From JANQPX01 sp041398025 (GTDB lineage: Bacteria; Pseudomonadota; Alphaproteobacteria; Geminicoccales; Geminicoccaceae), in contig JAWKVM010000021.1 of the NCBI GenBank assembly GCA_041398025.1, positions 124,001 through 188,000 on the forward strand: DNA of 64,000 bases, in the 5' to 3' direction. Positions 1 to 9,119 of the stretch are shown in pieces (within the stretch, counting starts at the first letter, position 1; each line of letters opens with the position of its first letter). The position numbers and the translations under genes are program-made. The notes under the pieces are model-generated. The model was not told the DNA's origin. It ran no database searches and saw only the letters and a list, made by a program, of their open reading frames with translations.

Positions 1-1051
1 CCCCGGACCATCCGCCGAACGCCGCGAACGGCGCATGGTTGACGCCGTCGACCGCATAGGGGCAGGTCTCGGCCGAGCAGTCGACCAGCTCGCCACTGTC
101 CCAATCGAGCACGCGGGTCGAGCCCGGCAGCGGCACCGCGCCGACCTTGTCCTTGATCTTCGACGTCGCCTCGTCGATGGAGAGCGGGCCGATGTCACCC
201 CAGTCGATCATCACCGCGCAGCGGCCCGAGGTCACAAGGGCGCGGGTGTCGCCGATATCGTGGTTGAGCTCGTCCGGCGGGCCGTATTTGCCGCTCGCCT
301 TGTAGAACTCCAGCGCCGCCTTCCAGGCTGCGTTGTTGACCATCGGGGTCATGTCGTCGGTGTTGAAGAAGATCCCCTGGCCGGTGCCCTGGGTCTGCAC
401 ATATTGCGCGGCGATCGACATGATCGCGTAGTAGCCCTGGGCGTTGCGCTTCTTGAACATGCAGGAGCCGAAGTCGGGCTCGCCGTCGCCGTTCATGTCC
501 TTGCCGTTGGCGGCGGCCGCGACCTCGAGATACTCGTCCCAGGTCTTCGGCGGCTCGAGGCCGAGCTCTGCCAGCACGTCGGTGCGGTAGTAGACCATCT
601 GAAAATCGCCATCGATGGTGATCAGATAGGTCTTGCCGTCGATCTTCTGATTGAAGTCGCGGAAGTAAGGCGCGATGTCGTCGATCTTGAGCGCATCGTC
701 GGCGGCGACGAAGTCGGAGAGATCGGCGAGCAGGCCGGCGTCCTGCATCTCGACCGCCCAGCCCGACGCGAACACGCCGACATCGATCGAGTTGGTGCCG
801 GTCGCCCAGTCGGTCAGCAGCTTCTGGAACAGGTCGGCAAAGGGCACGCTGGAGACGTTGACCTTGGCGCCGGTCATCGCCTCGTATTCCTTGCCGCGCT
901 CTTCCAGGCGCCCGGCGATCACCGGGCCGGGGCGTGTCAAAAGATTGATCTCGACACCCTCATACGCCTTTTGCGCCTGAGCGGTTGGCGCAGCCGTGCC
1001 GATCAGCGCCGTAGCGCCAAGCAAAATCGCAGCGAGCGGGAATGCTCTCAT
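1..1051 (-). CDS. ABC transporter extracellular solute-binding protein, family 1 (partial, C-terminus beyond window)
   Basis: Reading the minus strand from the ATG at 1051 gives an open frame of 350 codons that runs off the left edge, so the C-terminal part is missing. The N-terminus is a Sec signal peptide: a short positive start, a hydrophobic core, and a cleavage region ending AQAQ. The mature part begins YEGVEINLLTRPGP and continues with features typical of family 1 (sugar/polyol-type) binding proteins, including YYRTDVLAELGLEPPKTWDE and an FGSCMFKKR segment. GGAGG lies 7-8 bases before the ATG. It would deliver a ligand to an ABC importer whose permeases and ATPase are not in the window. 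Ligand unknown. The long plus-strand frame opposite it is a shadow. Confidence 0.85.
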   Translation of the reverse strand, partial: MRAFPLAAILLGATALIGTAAPTAQAQKAYEGVEINLLTRPGPVIAGRLEERGKEYEAMTGAKVNVSSVPFADLFQKLLTDWATGTNSIDVGVFASGWAVEMQDAGLLADLSDFVAADDALKIDDIAPYFRDFNQKIDGKTYLITIDGDFQMVYYRTDVLAELGLEPPKTWDEYLEVAAAANGKDMNGDGEPDFGSCMFKKRNAQGYYAIMSIAAQYVQTQGTGQGIFFNTDDMTPMVNNAAWKAALEFYKASGKYGPPDELNHDIGDTRALVTSGRCAVMIDWGDIGPLSIDEATSKIKDKVGAVPLPGSTRVLDWDSGELVDCSAETCPYAVDGVNHAPFAAFGGWSG

Positions 1052-1206
1052 GACGTCAGCCTCCAATTTTTTTATCAAGAACAAGCCGGGCTGCATTCGC
1101 TGCAACAGCCTGGCCTCCTCATTTCATTTCACATCAGACGGTACGCGAAGGCTGACGCTGCGACAAGCGCGGGATTATCGGTGCGCGCTCACCCTTCCCT
1201 GCCCGG

Positions 1207-1725
1207 TCAGTCAACGCTGCTACGATACTCGGCCGCCGGCCGCTGCGCCCAGGTCACCGCCATGTTGGCCTCGGCCGCTTTCGTGAGGTTCATCACCGGG
1301 CAGCGGAACTCGACGTTCTTGCAGAGCTGGCGGAAACGTCCGTCGCTTTCGTCGCTGTAGACGGTGATGTCGAGCTTGCCGCCCTCGAATTAAGGACGGA
1401 TGCCGGGCACGCACTTGGAGCCGCGCACGTCGATCTGGCTTTCGCAGGCGAAGTCGACGCCGCTGTACGAAAAACCCATGGCTGATGCGACGCCGTTGAT
1501 GATCACGCCGTCGCAGCCGACGAGCGCGACCAGCACGGTTTCGAGCGGGCTGGGCGCCGAGTTGCTGCCGCCGAGGGAGGCGGGCTCGTCGGTGTAGACC
1601 GGATCGAAGTCGCGCACCTGGATTTTCGTGCGCGTGCCGCCGGCATTGGTCGCCTTCACATGGCGCACCCCGATTTTTTTCGTGTTCGGGTCGATGCTCG
1701 GTTCGAGGATGTCGGGATCGATCAT
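1207..1725 (-). pseudogene. OsmC-family protein interrupted by an in-frame TAA
   Basis: The 172-codon frame encodes an OsmC/Ohr-type fold: a beta-rich N-terminus, then SAPSPLETVLVALVGCDGV with the Cys that OsmC proteins use as peroxidatic residue, and a C-terminal half with FRCPVMNLTKAA (second Cys). Codon 112 is TAA (1390-1392), but homologous-looking sequence resumes in the same frame directly after it (FEGGKLDITVYSDE). A single base change (for example from TAC or TAT) explains the stop. The start ATG overlaps the stop of the upstream transporter remnant (ATGA at 1722-1725), so the two were one operon, and both are broken. Alternatively a 111-residue truncated protein is made, but it would lack the second Cys. 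Confidence 0.75.
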
Positions 1726-2943
1726 GTCGGCTTTCCTTTGACTCGGCTTATCGCCAGCAATGCACCGACCGGTGCGTCACCGCGAAGGGCGTTGAAAAGA
1801 AGATGGGCGACGGCGAACACGACGGCGCCGTAGATCGCGGCGGTCCAGACCCGCATCTTCGCGCGCATGAGAAGCATCCAGGCCATGAGCGCGAGGGTCG
1901 GCAGGCTGAAGCCGAACGCCCAGACCAGCACGGCGTAGAGGATGAGGACGGCGAGGATGCGGAGTTCGTCAGCATCGTCGCCGAAGTCGCTCCGGTATTC
2001 TCGAGCGCCGCGGATCACCAGCCAGGCGGCGAGCGGCAGGCCGGGGACGATGGCGAGCGCCGGCATCAGGCGGGAAGCGGGATTGAAGCTCCAGAGCTCG
2101 ATGAAGGCGTAAGCGAAGACGACTGCGGCGACGATCGCCAGAATCAGCGCGACGGTGCGGTTGGAGGGATCGGGTTCTTCTTCGGTGGCGTTTGCCTCCG
2201 TCTCACCTTGGTCATGTTGTCGTTCGCGCCGTGCTCGCAGCAGGTTCCAGACAAGTGGAAGAAAAATGATCGAGGCGATGATCAGCACGCCGGGCCGGGC
2301 CAGTCAGGACCATCCGTGGATTTGATTGCTGAGCCAGAAATACTGCTCCATCGGCCCGGAGAGGACGAAGCCGACGAGAGCCGGTGCGCGCGGCCAGCCG
2401 CCATGTTTCATCAGCCAGCCGAGCGTGCCGAGGGCGAACAGCAGAAAAATATCGCCGAGGGTCGAGGTGTTCTGATAGGCACCGATCACCTTCACCAGGA
2501 CCAGCGGGGCGGCGATGATCGCAAACGTGATGCGCGTGAGCCGCGCGAGCCAGGGCGTGATCAGGATGCAGGCGAGTGTGCCGACCAAGGATGTCAGGGC
2601 GACCGACCAGACGATCAGAAACATCAGATCGGGATTCTGGTTGATCATGCGCGGGCCGGGGTAGTAGCCGAACGAAAACAGCGCCCCCAAGAAAGATGGC
2701 GGCGGCAGGGCCGCCTGGCACGCTGAACAGGCCGAGGGCCACGATCGTCAAAGAAAAACCGTCGAGCAGGTAGACCTGGCCGAAGGTGTAGCGGAAATCG
2801 GCGGCGGCCTGAGCCGGGCCGACCACGCCGAGAAACAGGCCAAGGCAGGCGGCGGCGAGCCCTTTCGCCAGGTCCTTGCCGATCATCGAGGAGGCGAAGA
2901 ACAGGCCAACCAGGGCGAACATGAACAGTTCCGACGTCGCCAT
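1722..2943 (-). pseudogene. Degraded TctA-TctB-like fusion of a tripartite tricarboxylate transporter
   Basis: The remnant starts with ATG at 2943 and has TctA-like membrane segments (GLFLGVVGP, FTFGQVYLLDGF). It lacks the first ~150 residues expected of a ~500-residue TctA. At SVPGGPAAAIFLG the text jumps from the 'GLFSVP' region to the later 'GIPGGPAAA' region, so ~100 residues are deleted. A run of five C (plus strand, 2684-2688 region) adds one G on the coding strand and shifts the frame. An in-frame TGA at 2304-2306 replaces an expected Trp codon in HGWS-stop-LARPGVLI. After a charged linker the frame ends in a four-helix TctB-like domain. At least four independent lesions make this a clear pseudogene. 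An intact TTT system lies at 4833-7856. Confidence 0.8.
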
Positions 2944-2984
2944 CCCGACTGAAGGTGATCGGCTTGATTTGCCGACACCCTATT

Positions 2985-3000
2985 TTTTTATCGATAAAAA
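2985..3000. promoter_or_regulatory. 16-bp perfect palindrome in the promoter region of the GntR gene
   Basis: TTTTTATCGATAAAAA is a perfect palindrome. It lies 57 bases before the GntR-family start codon, in a strongly AT-rich gap between that gene and the divergent decayed transporter. GntR/FCD regulators usually bind short palindromes in their own or a divergent promoter, so this is a candidate operator. The function is inferred. Confidence 0.4.
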
Positions 3001-3056
3001 TTTAAAACATATATAAATCTCTTGTCAAAGGATCTGTCTTCCTGCAAAGCGGAACC

Positions 3057-3746
3057 ATGAGGGGAATGACGGAACATTTGCTCGCCGAGGACAGCGGGAC
3101 GCTTGCCGACACCGCGTTTCGCAGCCTGCGCAAGGACATCATCCGTGGCGTGCGCCAGCCCGACGAGAGGCTTCGGATCGAGCGGCTGCGCCAGATCTAC
3201 GGGATCGGACCGACGCCGCTGCGCGAGGCTTTGCAGCGCTTGAACCAGGACGGTCTGGTTCGAGCGGAGGGCAATCGCGGCTTCACCGTCGCCCCCCTCA
3301 ACCCCGCGGAATTCGCCGACCTCAACATCGCGCGCACCTCCGTCGAGAAGGAGACGCTTCGCCTGTCGCTCACGCAAGGCGGCGACGAGTGGGAAGCTGG
3401 CGTCGTGGCTGCGAGCTATCTCATGCGGAAAGAGGACGAAGCTCTCGCCCGCGCCGGAGGGACGGCGCCGGACAGCTGGGAGATGGCCAATGGCAAGTTC
3501 CACCTGTCTCTGGTCTCGGCCTGCGGGTCGGCCTGGCTGCTGCGCGTCCGCGCCTTGCTGCACGACCTCTGCGAGCGCTACCGGCGCGTGTCGGTCAGCA
3601 AGCGCCCGACCTCGCGCGATCTCGCCTCCGAACATGCGGCCATCGCCGAGGCCGCCCTCGCCCGAGACATCGAGCGGACCTGCGATCTCACGGCGCAGCA
3701 TTTCGCGCTGACGGCCGCCATTCTCGCCGAGACCGACGATGGCTAG
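3057..3746 (+). CDS. GntR-family (FCD/FadR subfamily) transcriptional regulator
   Basis: 229 residues, the usual FCD length. Residues ~12-75 form the winged helix of GntR proteins: AFRSLRKDIIRGVRQPDERL, then LRQIYGIGPTPLREALQRL as helix-turn-helix and GFTVAPLNPAEFADL as the wing and linker. Residues ~85-220 form the helical FCD ligand domain with the scattered metal/ligand His residues (KFHLSLV, SEHAAI, AQHFAL). A second ATG three codons in (3066) is an alternative start. It is divergent from the decayed TTT remnant and lies just upstream of the intact hydrolase-TctCBA operon, so it probably controls that operon in response to a carboxylate-type ligand. That assignment is inference from position. 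Confidence 0.9.
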   Translation: MRGMTEHLLAEDSGTLADTAFRSLRKDIIRGVRQPDERLRIERLRQIYGIGPTPLREALQRLNQDGLVRAEGNRGFTVAPLNPAEFADLNIARTSVEKETLRLSLTQGGDEWEAGVVAASYLMRKEDEALARAGGTAPDSWEMANGKFHLSLVSACGSAWLLRVRALLHDLCERYRRVSVSKRPTSRDLASEHAAIAEAALARDIERTCDLTAQHFALTAAILAETDDG

Positions 3747-3889
3747 ACGAAGCGGCGGCGCTCGCTCAGCGATCTTGATCGGCAGGGGATTGGTGACATG
3801 ATACCGTGGGGTGACGAGATCGAGACGTCCTGAAGGACGCAGGCTTGCCACCACTCAGGGAACGGCAACGAGAGACGGGAGGGCCGAAG

Positions 3890-4789
3890 GTGGGCATCAT
3901 CGCCAGCGAGCACTGGACCAAGAAAGGCGACGACGTCGATCTCTTCCTGTTTGAGAAGACCGGGGCCGACACCTCCAAGGGCACGGTGCTGTTCGTGCAC
4001 GGCTCCTCCATGGCCTCGACGCCGACGTTCGATCTGCAGGTGCCGGGGCGGCCCTGGTCTTCGGCCATGGACTGGTTTTGCGACAAGGGTTTTTCGACCT
4101 GGTGCGTCGACATGGAGGGCTATGGGCGCTCCTCCAAGCACCGCGACATCAATTGCGACATCGCCAATGGCGCCGATGACCTGATCGCCGCGACCGACTA
4201 CATCCTGGAGACACGCGACATCCAGCGCTTCATGGTCTACGGCATCAGCTCGGGTGCGTTACGTGCGGCAGCGTTCGCGGAGAGAACGCCCGAACGTGTC
4301 GAGAGGCTCGCCCTCGACGCCATGGTCTGGACCGGCAAGGGCAGCCCGACGCTGGAGCAGCGCAGGAAAAAACTGCCGGAGTTCATCGCATCCAACCGCC
4401 GGCCGATCGACCCCGCCTTCGTGCGCACCATCTTTTCGCGCGACCATCCCGGCTGCGCCGAGGAGCGCGTGGTCGAGGCGTTCGCCGAGGCGATCTGCGC
4501 GCTCGACGACAGCATTCCGAACGGCACCTATGTCGACATGTGCTCGAAGCTGCCGCTGACCGATCCGCAAAAGCTGACCATGCCGACCATCGTTATGCGC
4601 GGCCAGTGGGACGGCATCGCGTCCATGGAGGATCTGCTGGATTTCTTCGCAGCCCTTCCCCATCCCGACAAGCAGTTCACCGTGATGCCGGGCATCAGCC
4701 ACGCCAGCTTCCAGCAGAAGAATTACCTCATGGTCTACGACATCCTGCACAACTTCTTCAGCAGGGAGAAACCTGTCTACACAGGCTGA
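3890..4789 (+). CDS. Alpha/beta hydrolase
   Basis: 299 residues. The start is taken as GTG at 3890 because a good GGGAGG lies 6-11 bases upstream; the frame stays open further upstream but without ATG. The fold is shown by VLFVHGSSMAS (oxyanion region), YGISSGALRAA (nucleophile elbow G-x-S-x-G), MRGQWDGIAS (acid Asp) and MPGISHASF (catalytic His). No signal peptide, so it is probably cytoplasmic. It is the first gene of a six-gene run with a TTT transporter, an LVIVD protein and an aldo/keto reductase. It may hydrolyse an ester, amide or thioester derived from the imported carboxylate. The substrate cannot be read from the sequence. Confidence 0.88.
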   Translation: MGIIASEHWTKKGDDVDLFLFEKTGADTSKGTVLFVHGSSMASTPTFDLQVPGRPWSSAMDWFCDKGFSTWCVDMEGYGRSSKHRDINCDIANGADDLIAATDYILETRDIQRFMVYGISSGALRAAAFAERTPERVERLALDAMVWTGKGSPTLEQRRKKLPEFIASNRRPIDPAFVRTIFSRDHPGCAEERVVEAFAEAICALDDSIPNGTYVDMCSKLPLTDPQKLTMPTIVMRGQWDGIASMEDLLDFFAALPHPDKQFTVMPGISHASFQQKNYLMVYDILHNFFSREKPVYTG

Positions 4790-4832
4790 AACGATAAGCA
4801 CCAAGTCCGAACAGGAATCAGGGAGACTAACG

Positions 4833-5825
4833 ATGACCACGCGCAGAGAGTTCTTGCAGGCGACGTCGCTTACACTCGGCAGCCTGGCATTGGGCAGCCG
4901 CGCCATGGCAGCGGATTTTCCATCTCGGAGTTTCGACGTGGTGATACCAACCCGCGAAGGCGGCGGTGCCGACCGGTTGCTGCGGGCATTTGCCGGCGTC
5001 TGGAAGACCTATCTCGATGTCGACCTCGATATTGGCTTTTTCCCCGGCGCCTCGGGGGCGGTCGGCTACCAAGTCTATATGGGCAAGCGCGATCACGACC
5101 CGCACAATCTTCTGTTCGGCAATATGGGGCCGGAGCTCGCCGTGATGGTCGTGCAGGAACCCGGTTATTCCTACCCCGAGGATTTTCAATACTTCGCGCG
5201 TCTCGACGTCGATCCCTCGGTGATGTTCGTCAATGCGGACAGCCCGTTCCAGACCGTCGACGACATCATCGCGGCGGCGAAGGAACGGCCGCTCAACGTC
5301 TCCACGAGCCGCCTGCCCCACCCCGCCTCGATCGGGGCGCTGCTGCTCGGTGAGCATACCGGCGCGCAGTTCAACCTGGTGCCGCTTTCCGGCGGGCGCA
5401 ACACCATCGCGGGCGTGGTCACCGGCGAGGTCGATCTCGGCGTGCTGCCCTCCGGCTCGGTCGGCGCTGCCGGCGATGCATTGCGCACGCTGCTGGTCTG
5501 GGATGACACCAACCCCAATCCCGAGGTCTTCTCCAACGCGCCGACCATGAACGAGCATTTCGGCACCAGCGCGCCGGCGCTCGTCTCCTCGCGCGCCTTC
5601 GCGATCCACTCCGCGACCATCGAGCAGTTCCCGGAGGAGTTTGCCCTGCTCGAGAGCACGGCGAAGCAGGCAGCCGAGGATCCTGCCTGGATCGAGGCGG
5701 CAAAGGAGGCGAACCAGCCGGTCGAGATCCTGAAATTCGGGGACCGCGCCGCCTGCGAGACCTTCGCCGTCGGCATGATCGAGCAGGCCACCAAATATAA
5801 GGGGCTCCTGACCGGCAAGGGCTGA
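4833..5825 (+). CDS. tctC: TTT-family substrate-binding protein TctC (Bug family)
   Basis: 330 residues with a twin-arginine-like leader (TTRREFLQATSLTLGS, ending SRAMAA), so it is exported, probably by Tat. The mature protein has the Bug/TctC plan: VVIPTREGGGADRLLRAFA at the first ligand loop, FFPGASGAVGYQVY, NLLFGNMGPEL, and LVPLSGGRNTIAGVVTGEVD in the second lobe. It would capture a carboxylated solute in the periplasm for the TctA/TctB membrane complex encoded directly downstream (7-bp gap to tctB). The conserved Bug Asp-based carboxylate loop is not obvious, so ligand type is uncertain. Confidence 0.9.
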   Translation: MTTRREFLQATSLTLGSLALGSRAMAADFPSRSFDVVIPTREGGGADRLLRAFAGVWKTYLDVDLDIGFFPGASGAVGYQVYMGKRDHDPHNLLFGNMGPELAVMVVQEPGYSYPEDFQYFARLDVDPSVMFVNADSPFQTVDDIIAAAKERPLNVSTSRLPHPASIGALLLGEHTGAQFNLVPLSGGRNTIAGVVTGEVDLGVLPSGSVGAAGDALRTLLVWDDTNPNPEVFSNAPTMNEHFGTSAPALVSSRAFAIHSATIEQFPEEFALLESTAKQAAEDPAWIEAAKEANQPVEILKFGDRAACETFAVGMIEQATKYKGLLTGKG

Positions 5826-5832
5826 GCGCTGC

Positions 5833-6342
5833 ATGTCGGACAAGCGCCTGCATGAGAGGAAGGCGGCCGGCGGTCAGCTCGTGATCCCGGTCGCCGGCAT
5901 CCTGTTCACGCTCTACTACTTCTCCACCATCTGGACCTCGCCCTTCGAGGCGCAGATCGCGGCGTTTTTCGTCGGCACCATTCTCCTGGCGCTGTCCGCC
6001 ATCTTCATCGTGAAGATGCTCTGGCAATGGAAGGGCGGCGAGATCAGCCTCGCCTTCGACGACCTCCTGGGCGGACGGGCGATGCGTCTGCGCCGCCTGG
6101 TTCTGTTCGGCCTGACCGTCGGTTTCATGCTGCTGATCGACGTTCTCGGCTTCACCATCACAACCTTCCTGTTCCTCGCTTCCGCCATGCTCCTGCTCGG
6201 CGAAGGCCGCCGTCCCGGCCGCGCGATCGGCATAGCGGCGGGGGCGGCCATCGGCGGCTATCTCCTGTTCATCCTCGCCTTCGAGACCCGCTTTCCGGCC
6301 GGGCCGTTCGAGACGCTGATGAAATCGGTGCTCGGCGGATGA
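5833..6342 (+). CDS. tctB: TTT-family small membrane subunit TctB
   Basis: 169 residues, the normal TctB size, with four predicted membrane helices: LVIPVAGILFTLYYF, AAFFVGTILLALSAIFIV, LVLFGLTVGFMLLIDVLG and IAAGAAIGGYLLFILAF. It sits between tctC (7-bp gap) and tctA (4-bp ATGA overlap), which identifies it more firmly than its poorly conserved sequence. It assists the large TctA subunit in the inner membrane. Confidence 0.88.
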   Translation: MSDKRLHERKAAGGQLVIPVAGILFTLYYFSTIWTSPFEAQIAAFFVGTILLALSAIFIVKMLWQWKGGEISLAFDDLLGGRAMRLRRLVLFGLTVGFMLLIDVLGFTITTFLFLASAMLLLGEGRRPGRAIGIAAGAAIGGYLLFILAFETRFPAGPFETLMKSVLGG

Positions 6343-7856
6343 TCGTCGACTGGGCCGTTCTCGCCGAGCAGTTTCTGCACGCGCTCGCCATGTGGTGGGT
6401 GATCATCCCGGCGATCTTTTTGGGCCTGATCGTCGGCGCGATCCCGGGGTTCTCCGCCGCCAACACCATCATCATCCTTCTCCCCCTGACGCTTGCGGTC
6501 GACGTCGAGATCGGCCTGATCTTCATGGTGGCGCTCTATTGCAGCTCGCGCATGGGTGCTGGCGTGCCCGCGATCCTGGTCAACATTCCGGGCACCGCCG
6601 GCGCCGCGGCGACGCCGCTCGACGGCTATCCCATGGCCAAGGCGGGCAAGGGGCCGCAGGCCCTCGCCATCTCCTTCGTCGCCTCGACCGCAGGCGGCAT
6701 CATCACCACCGTCATTGCTCTGCTCACCCTCCCCTGGCTCGCCAAGGTCGGCTACGTCATGCATTCGGTCGAGATGATCGTGGTCATGCTGTTCGGCATT
6801 TCGCTGATCGCGACCATCGCCGCGAGGGACACACTCCGAGGCCTGATCGCCGGCTTTTTCGGCCTGATGATCGGCGCGATCGGCGCCGACCACGTCTATT
6901 CCACCCCGCGCGGCACCATGGGTTTTTTGGAACTTTACGACGGCATTCCCCTCATTCCGGCGCTGGTAGGGCTGTTCGCGATCTCCGAAGCCTTCATGTT
7001 CATCGAGGGCCGCTCGATCCTTTCGGAAGAGGGCCGCGCGAGAATGATGGTCTCGAGCTGGTCAGCGACCATGGAAGGCGTGAAGATCACCGCCGAGCGC
7101 TGGTGGCATGTGGTCTGGACCTCGATCATCGGCCTCGTGATCGGCGTGGTGCCGGGTGCGGGCGCCGCCATCGCCTCCTTCGTCGCCTACCAACAGTCAA
7201 AAACCTTCTCGAAGACGCCGGAGCTCTACGGCACCGGCCACCCCGAAGGGCTGATCGCCCCGGAGAGCGCCAATAACGGCGTCACCGCCGGCACCCTCAT
7301 TCCGCTCCTGGTGCTCGGCATTCCGGGCGGCGCCACCGCCGCGATCATGCTTGTCGTCATGCAGTATCACGGCATCCAGATGGGTCCGCGCCTGTTCATG
7401 AGCACGCCCGACATCGCCTACGGCATGATCATGGCCATGCTCGTCACCTACCTCTTCATGGCCTTCACCATCCTGCCGCTCAGCCGCTATCTCTCGCGCG
7501 TCACCCTGGTCTCGACTACCTACATGGCGCCGCTGGTGATCGCCTTCACCCTGGTCGGCGCCTTCGTGCCGCGCGAATATATGTTCGACATGGGGCTCGC
7601 GCTGATCTTCGGCGTGATCGGCTATGTCGCGAGGCGCACCGGCTACCACGTGTCCGCCATCCTGATCGGCGTCATTCTCGGCCCGCTGCTGGAGCAATAT
7701 TTCCTGCGCGCCATGCGCATCGCCCAGGGCGATCCCTGGTTCCTTTTTTCGTCGACGCTCGGCAATGTGCTCTGGGTTTGCCTCGCGCTCAGCCTGCTGA
7801 TCCCCTGGCTGATGAACCGCAGGCGCGAGGCCCAGGCCGTGAAGGACACAGCATGA
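6339..7856 (+). CDS. tctA: TTT-family large membrane subunit TctA
   Basis: 505 residues from the ATG at 6339, which overlaps the tctB stop; the same frame is open upstream but only as a shadow of tctB. Full TctA layout: N-terminal GLIVGAIPGFSAANTIIILL and LVNIPGTAGAAATPLDGYPM, and the second inverted half VIGVVPGAGAAIASFVAYQ, with EGLIAPESANNGVTAGTLIP and LGIPGGATAAIML, all TctA signatures. It is the translocating channel of a secondary, ion-driven importer fed by TctC. This copy is intact, unlike the remnant at 1722-2943. Confidence 0.95.
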   Translation: MIVDWAVLAEQFLHALAMWWVIIPAIFLGLIVGAIPGFSAANTIIILLPLTLAVDVEIGLIFMVALYCSSRMGAGVPAILVNIPGTAGAAATPLDGYPMAKAGKGPQALAISFVASTAGGIITTVIALLTLPWLAKVGYVMHSVEMIVVMLFGISLIATIAARDTLRGLIAGFFGLMIGAIGADHVYSTPRGTMGFLELYDGIPLIPALVGLFAISEAFMFIEGRSILSEEGRARMMVSSWSATMEGVKITAERWWHVVWTSIIGLVIGVVPGAGAAIASFVAYQQSKTFSKTPELYGTGHPEGLIAPESANNGVTAGTLIPLLVLGIPGGATAAIMLVVMQYHGIQMGPRLFMSTPDIAYGMIMAMLVTYLFMAFTILPLSRYLSRVTLVSTTYMAPLVIAFTLVGAFVPREYMFDMGLALIFGVIGYVARRTGYHVSAILIGVILGPLLEQYFLRAMRIAQGDPWFLFSSTLGNVLWVCLALSLLIPWLMNRRREAQAVKDTA

Positions 7857-9118
7857 CCGACCTCGCCCGCAATATGACGCGTATCGGCCATCTGGACATG
7901 CCGGGCGGCGGCCAGGTGGTGGTCGAGAACGGCTACGCCTTCATCGGTCACATGAAGCCGCCCTACGGCACATCGATCGTCGATGTGCGTGACCCCAAGC
8001 ATCCGAAAGTCGTCAGTACGATCAACCTCGACGACGACGCCAGCCATACTCACAAAGTACGCGTCGCCGGTGATCTGATGATCACCAATGTCGAGATGAA
8101 CGAGCGGCATTTCCTGCGCAAGAGCGAGAAGCTGCCAGAGGCCTACGCGAAGCTTGGAGACGACGCTTCGGATGCCGACATCGCCGCCGAGATCAGTGTC
8201 GATGCCGCAGACATTCCGCGCCTCAAGCGCCATCTCGAGACCGGCTATCACGACGGCGGCTTCAAGCTCTGGGACATCGCCGACAGGGCGAACCCCAAGC
8301 TGCTGCACCACGAGCGCACCCACGGCTTCGGCGTGCACCGCTTCGACATGGACGAGCGCTACGCCTACATCTCGACCGAGATGGCAGGATTTCTCGGAAA
8401 TATTCTGGTCATTTACGACATCGCCGATCCGGCGCACCCGACCGAGGTCTCACGCTGGTGGATGGACGGCCAGCACATCGCCGCCGGCGAGAAACCGTTC
8501 TGGCAGGGCTACAAGAATCGCCTCCACCACGCCATGCGCGAGGGGAACGAGCTCTGGGCCGCGGTCTGGAACGCCGGCATCCGCGTACTCGATGTGAGCG
8601 ACATCACCAACCCGAACGTCATCGGCGAGCACGACTACCACCCGCCGGCGCCGGAACCGACTCACACGGTGCTACCTGTTCGCCGACCGATCGGCGATCG
8701 ACGGATCGCAGTGGCAGTGGACGAAGAGCACGAGCATGTCAGGGGGCAGCCCCATGGAGGTCTCTGGATCTTCGACGTCACCGATATCTCTGACTTCAAG
8801 CCGCTCTCGACCTTCCATGTCGGCGATCTCGACAGCCCCTGGTCACGCACCGGCATCAAGGGCATGCGCTTCGGCGCGCACCAGTTTCAGGAACATCTGG
8901 ACACGACGCTGGTCTACTGCGCCTGGTTCGCAGGCGGCGTGCGCATCGTCGATCTGAAGAACCCATCACTGCCCGAAGAGGTCGGTTTCTTCATACCTGA
9001 ACCGGTCGCGGGCCAGCCGGCACCACAGACCAACGACATCGACGTCGATCCCGATGGCCTGATCTACACGATCGATCGGCTGAACGGCTTCGATATTTTA
9101 GCATTTGAAGGAGCCTAG
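7853..9118 (+). CDS. LVIVD-repeat beta-propeller protein
   Basis: 421 residues from the ATG at 7853, which overlaps the tctA stop (ATGA). It contains repeated segments of the LVIVD type: TSIVDVRDPKHPKVVSTI, FKLWDIADRANPKLLHH, ILVIYDIADPAHPTEVSRW, IRVLDVSDITNPNVIGEH, LWIFDVTDISDFKPLSTF and VRIVDLKNPSLPEEVGF. Such repeats build a beta propeller. No signal peptide is seen, so it is probably cytoplasmic. Several His-rich loops (HTHKVRV, HHERTHGFGVHRF, KNRLHHAM) could bind metal. Its tight coupling to the transporter suggests a catabolic role, but no reaction can be assigned. Confidence 0.85.
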   Translation: MTDLARNMTRIGHLDMPGGGQVVVENGYAFIGHMKPPYGTSIVDVRDPKHPKVVSTINLDDDASHTHKVRVAGDLMITNVEMNERHFLRKSEKLPEAYAKLGDDASDADIAAEISVDAADIPRLKRHLETGYHDGGFKLWDIADRANPKLLHHERTHGFGVHRFDMDERYAYISTEMAGFLGNILVIYDIADPAHPTEVSRWWMDGQHIAAGEKPFWQGYKNRLHHAMREGNELWAAVWNAGIRVLDVSDITNPNVIGEHDYHPPAPEPTHTVLPVRRPIGDRRIAVAVDEEHEHVRGQPHGGLWIFDVTDISDFKPLSTFHVGDLDSPWSRTGIKGMRFGAHQFQEHLDTTLVYCAWFAGGVRIVDLKNPSLPEEVGFFIPEPVAGQPAPQTNDIDVDPDGLIYTIDRLNGFDILAFEGA

Positions 9119-9119
9119 A

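Noticed and set aside
35..1360. Long plus-strand open frame
   Set aside because: It is the mirror of the solute-binding-protein gene on the minus strand; the product has no domain and an unnatural Arg/Asp/Val composition.
2304..2306. In-frame TGA read as selenocysteine or recoded Trp
   Set aside because: The same gene has a frameshift and deletions, no SECIS-like hairpin was seen, and all other genes use TGA as a stop.
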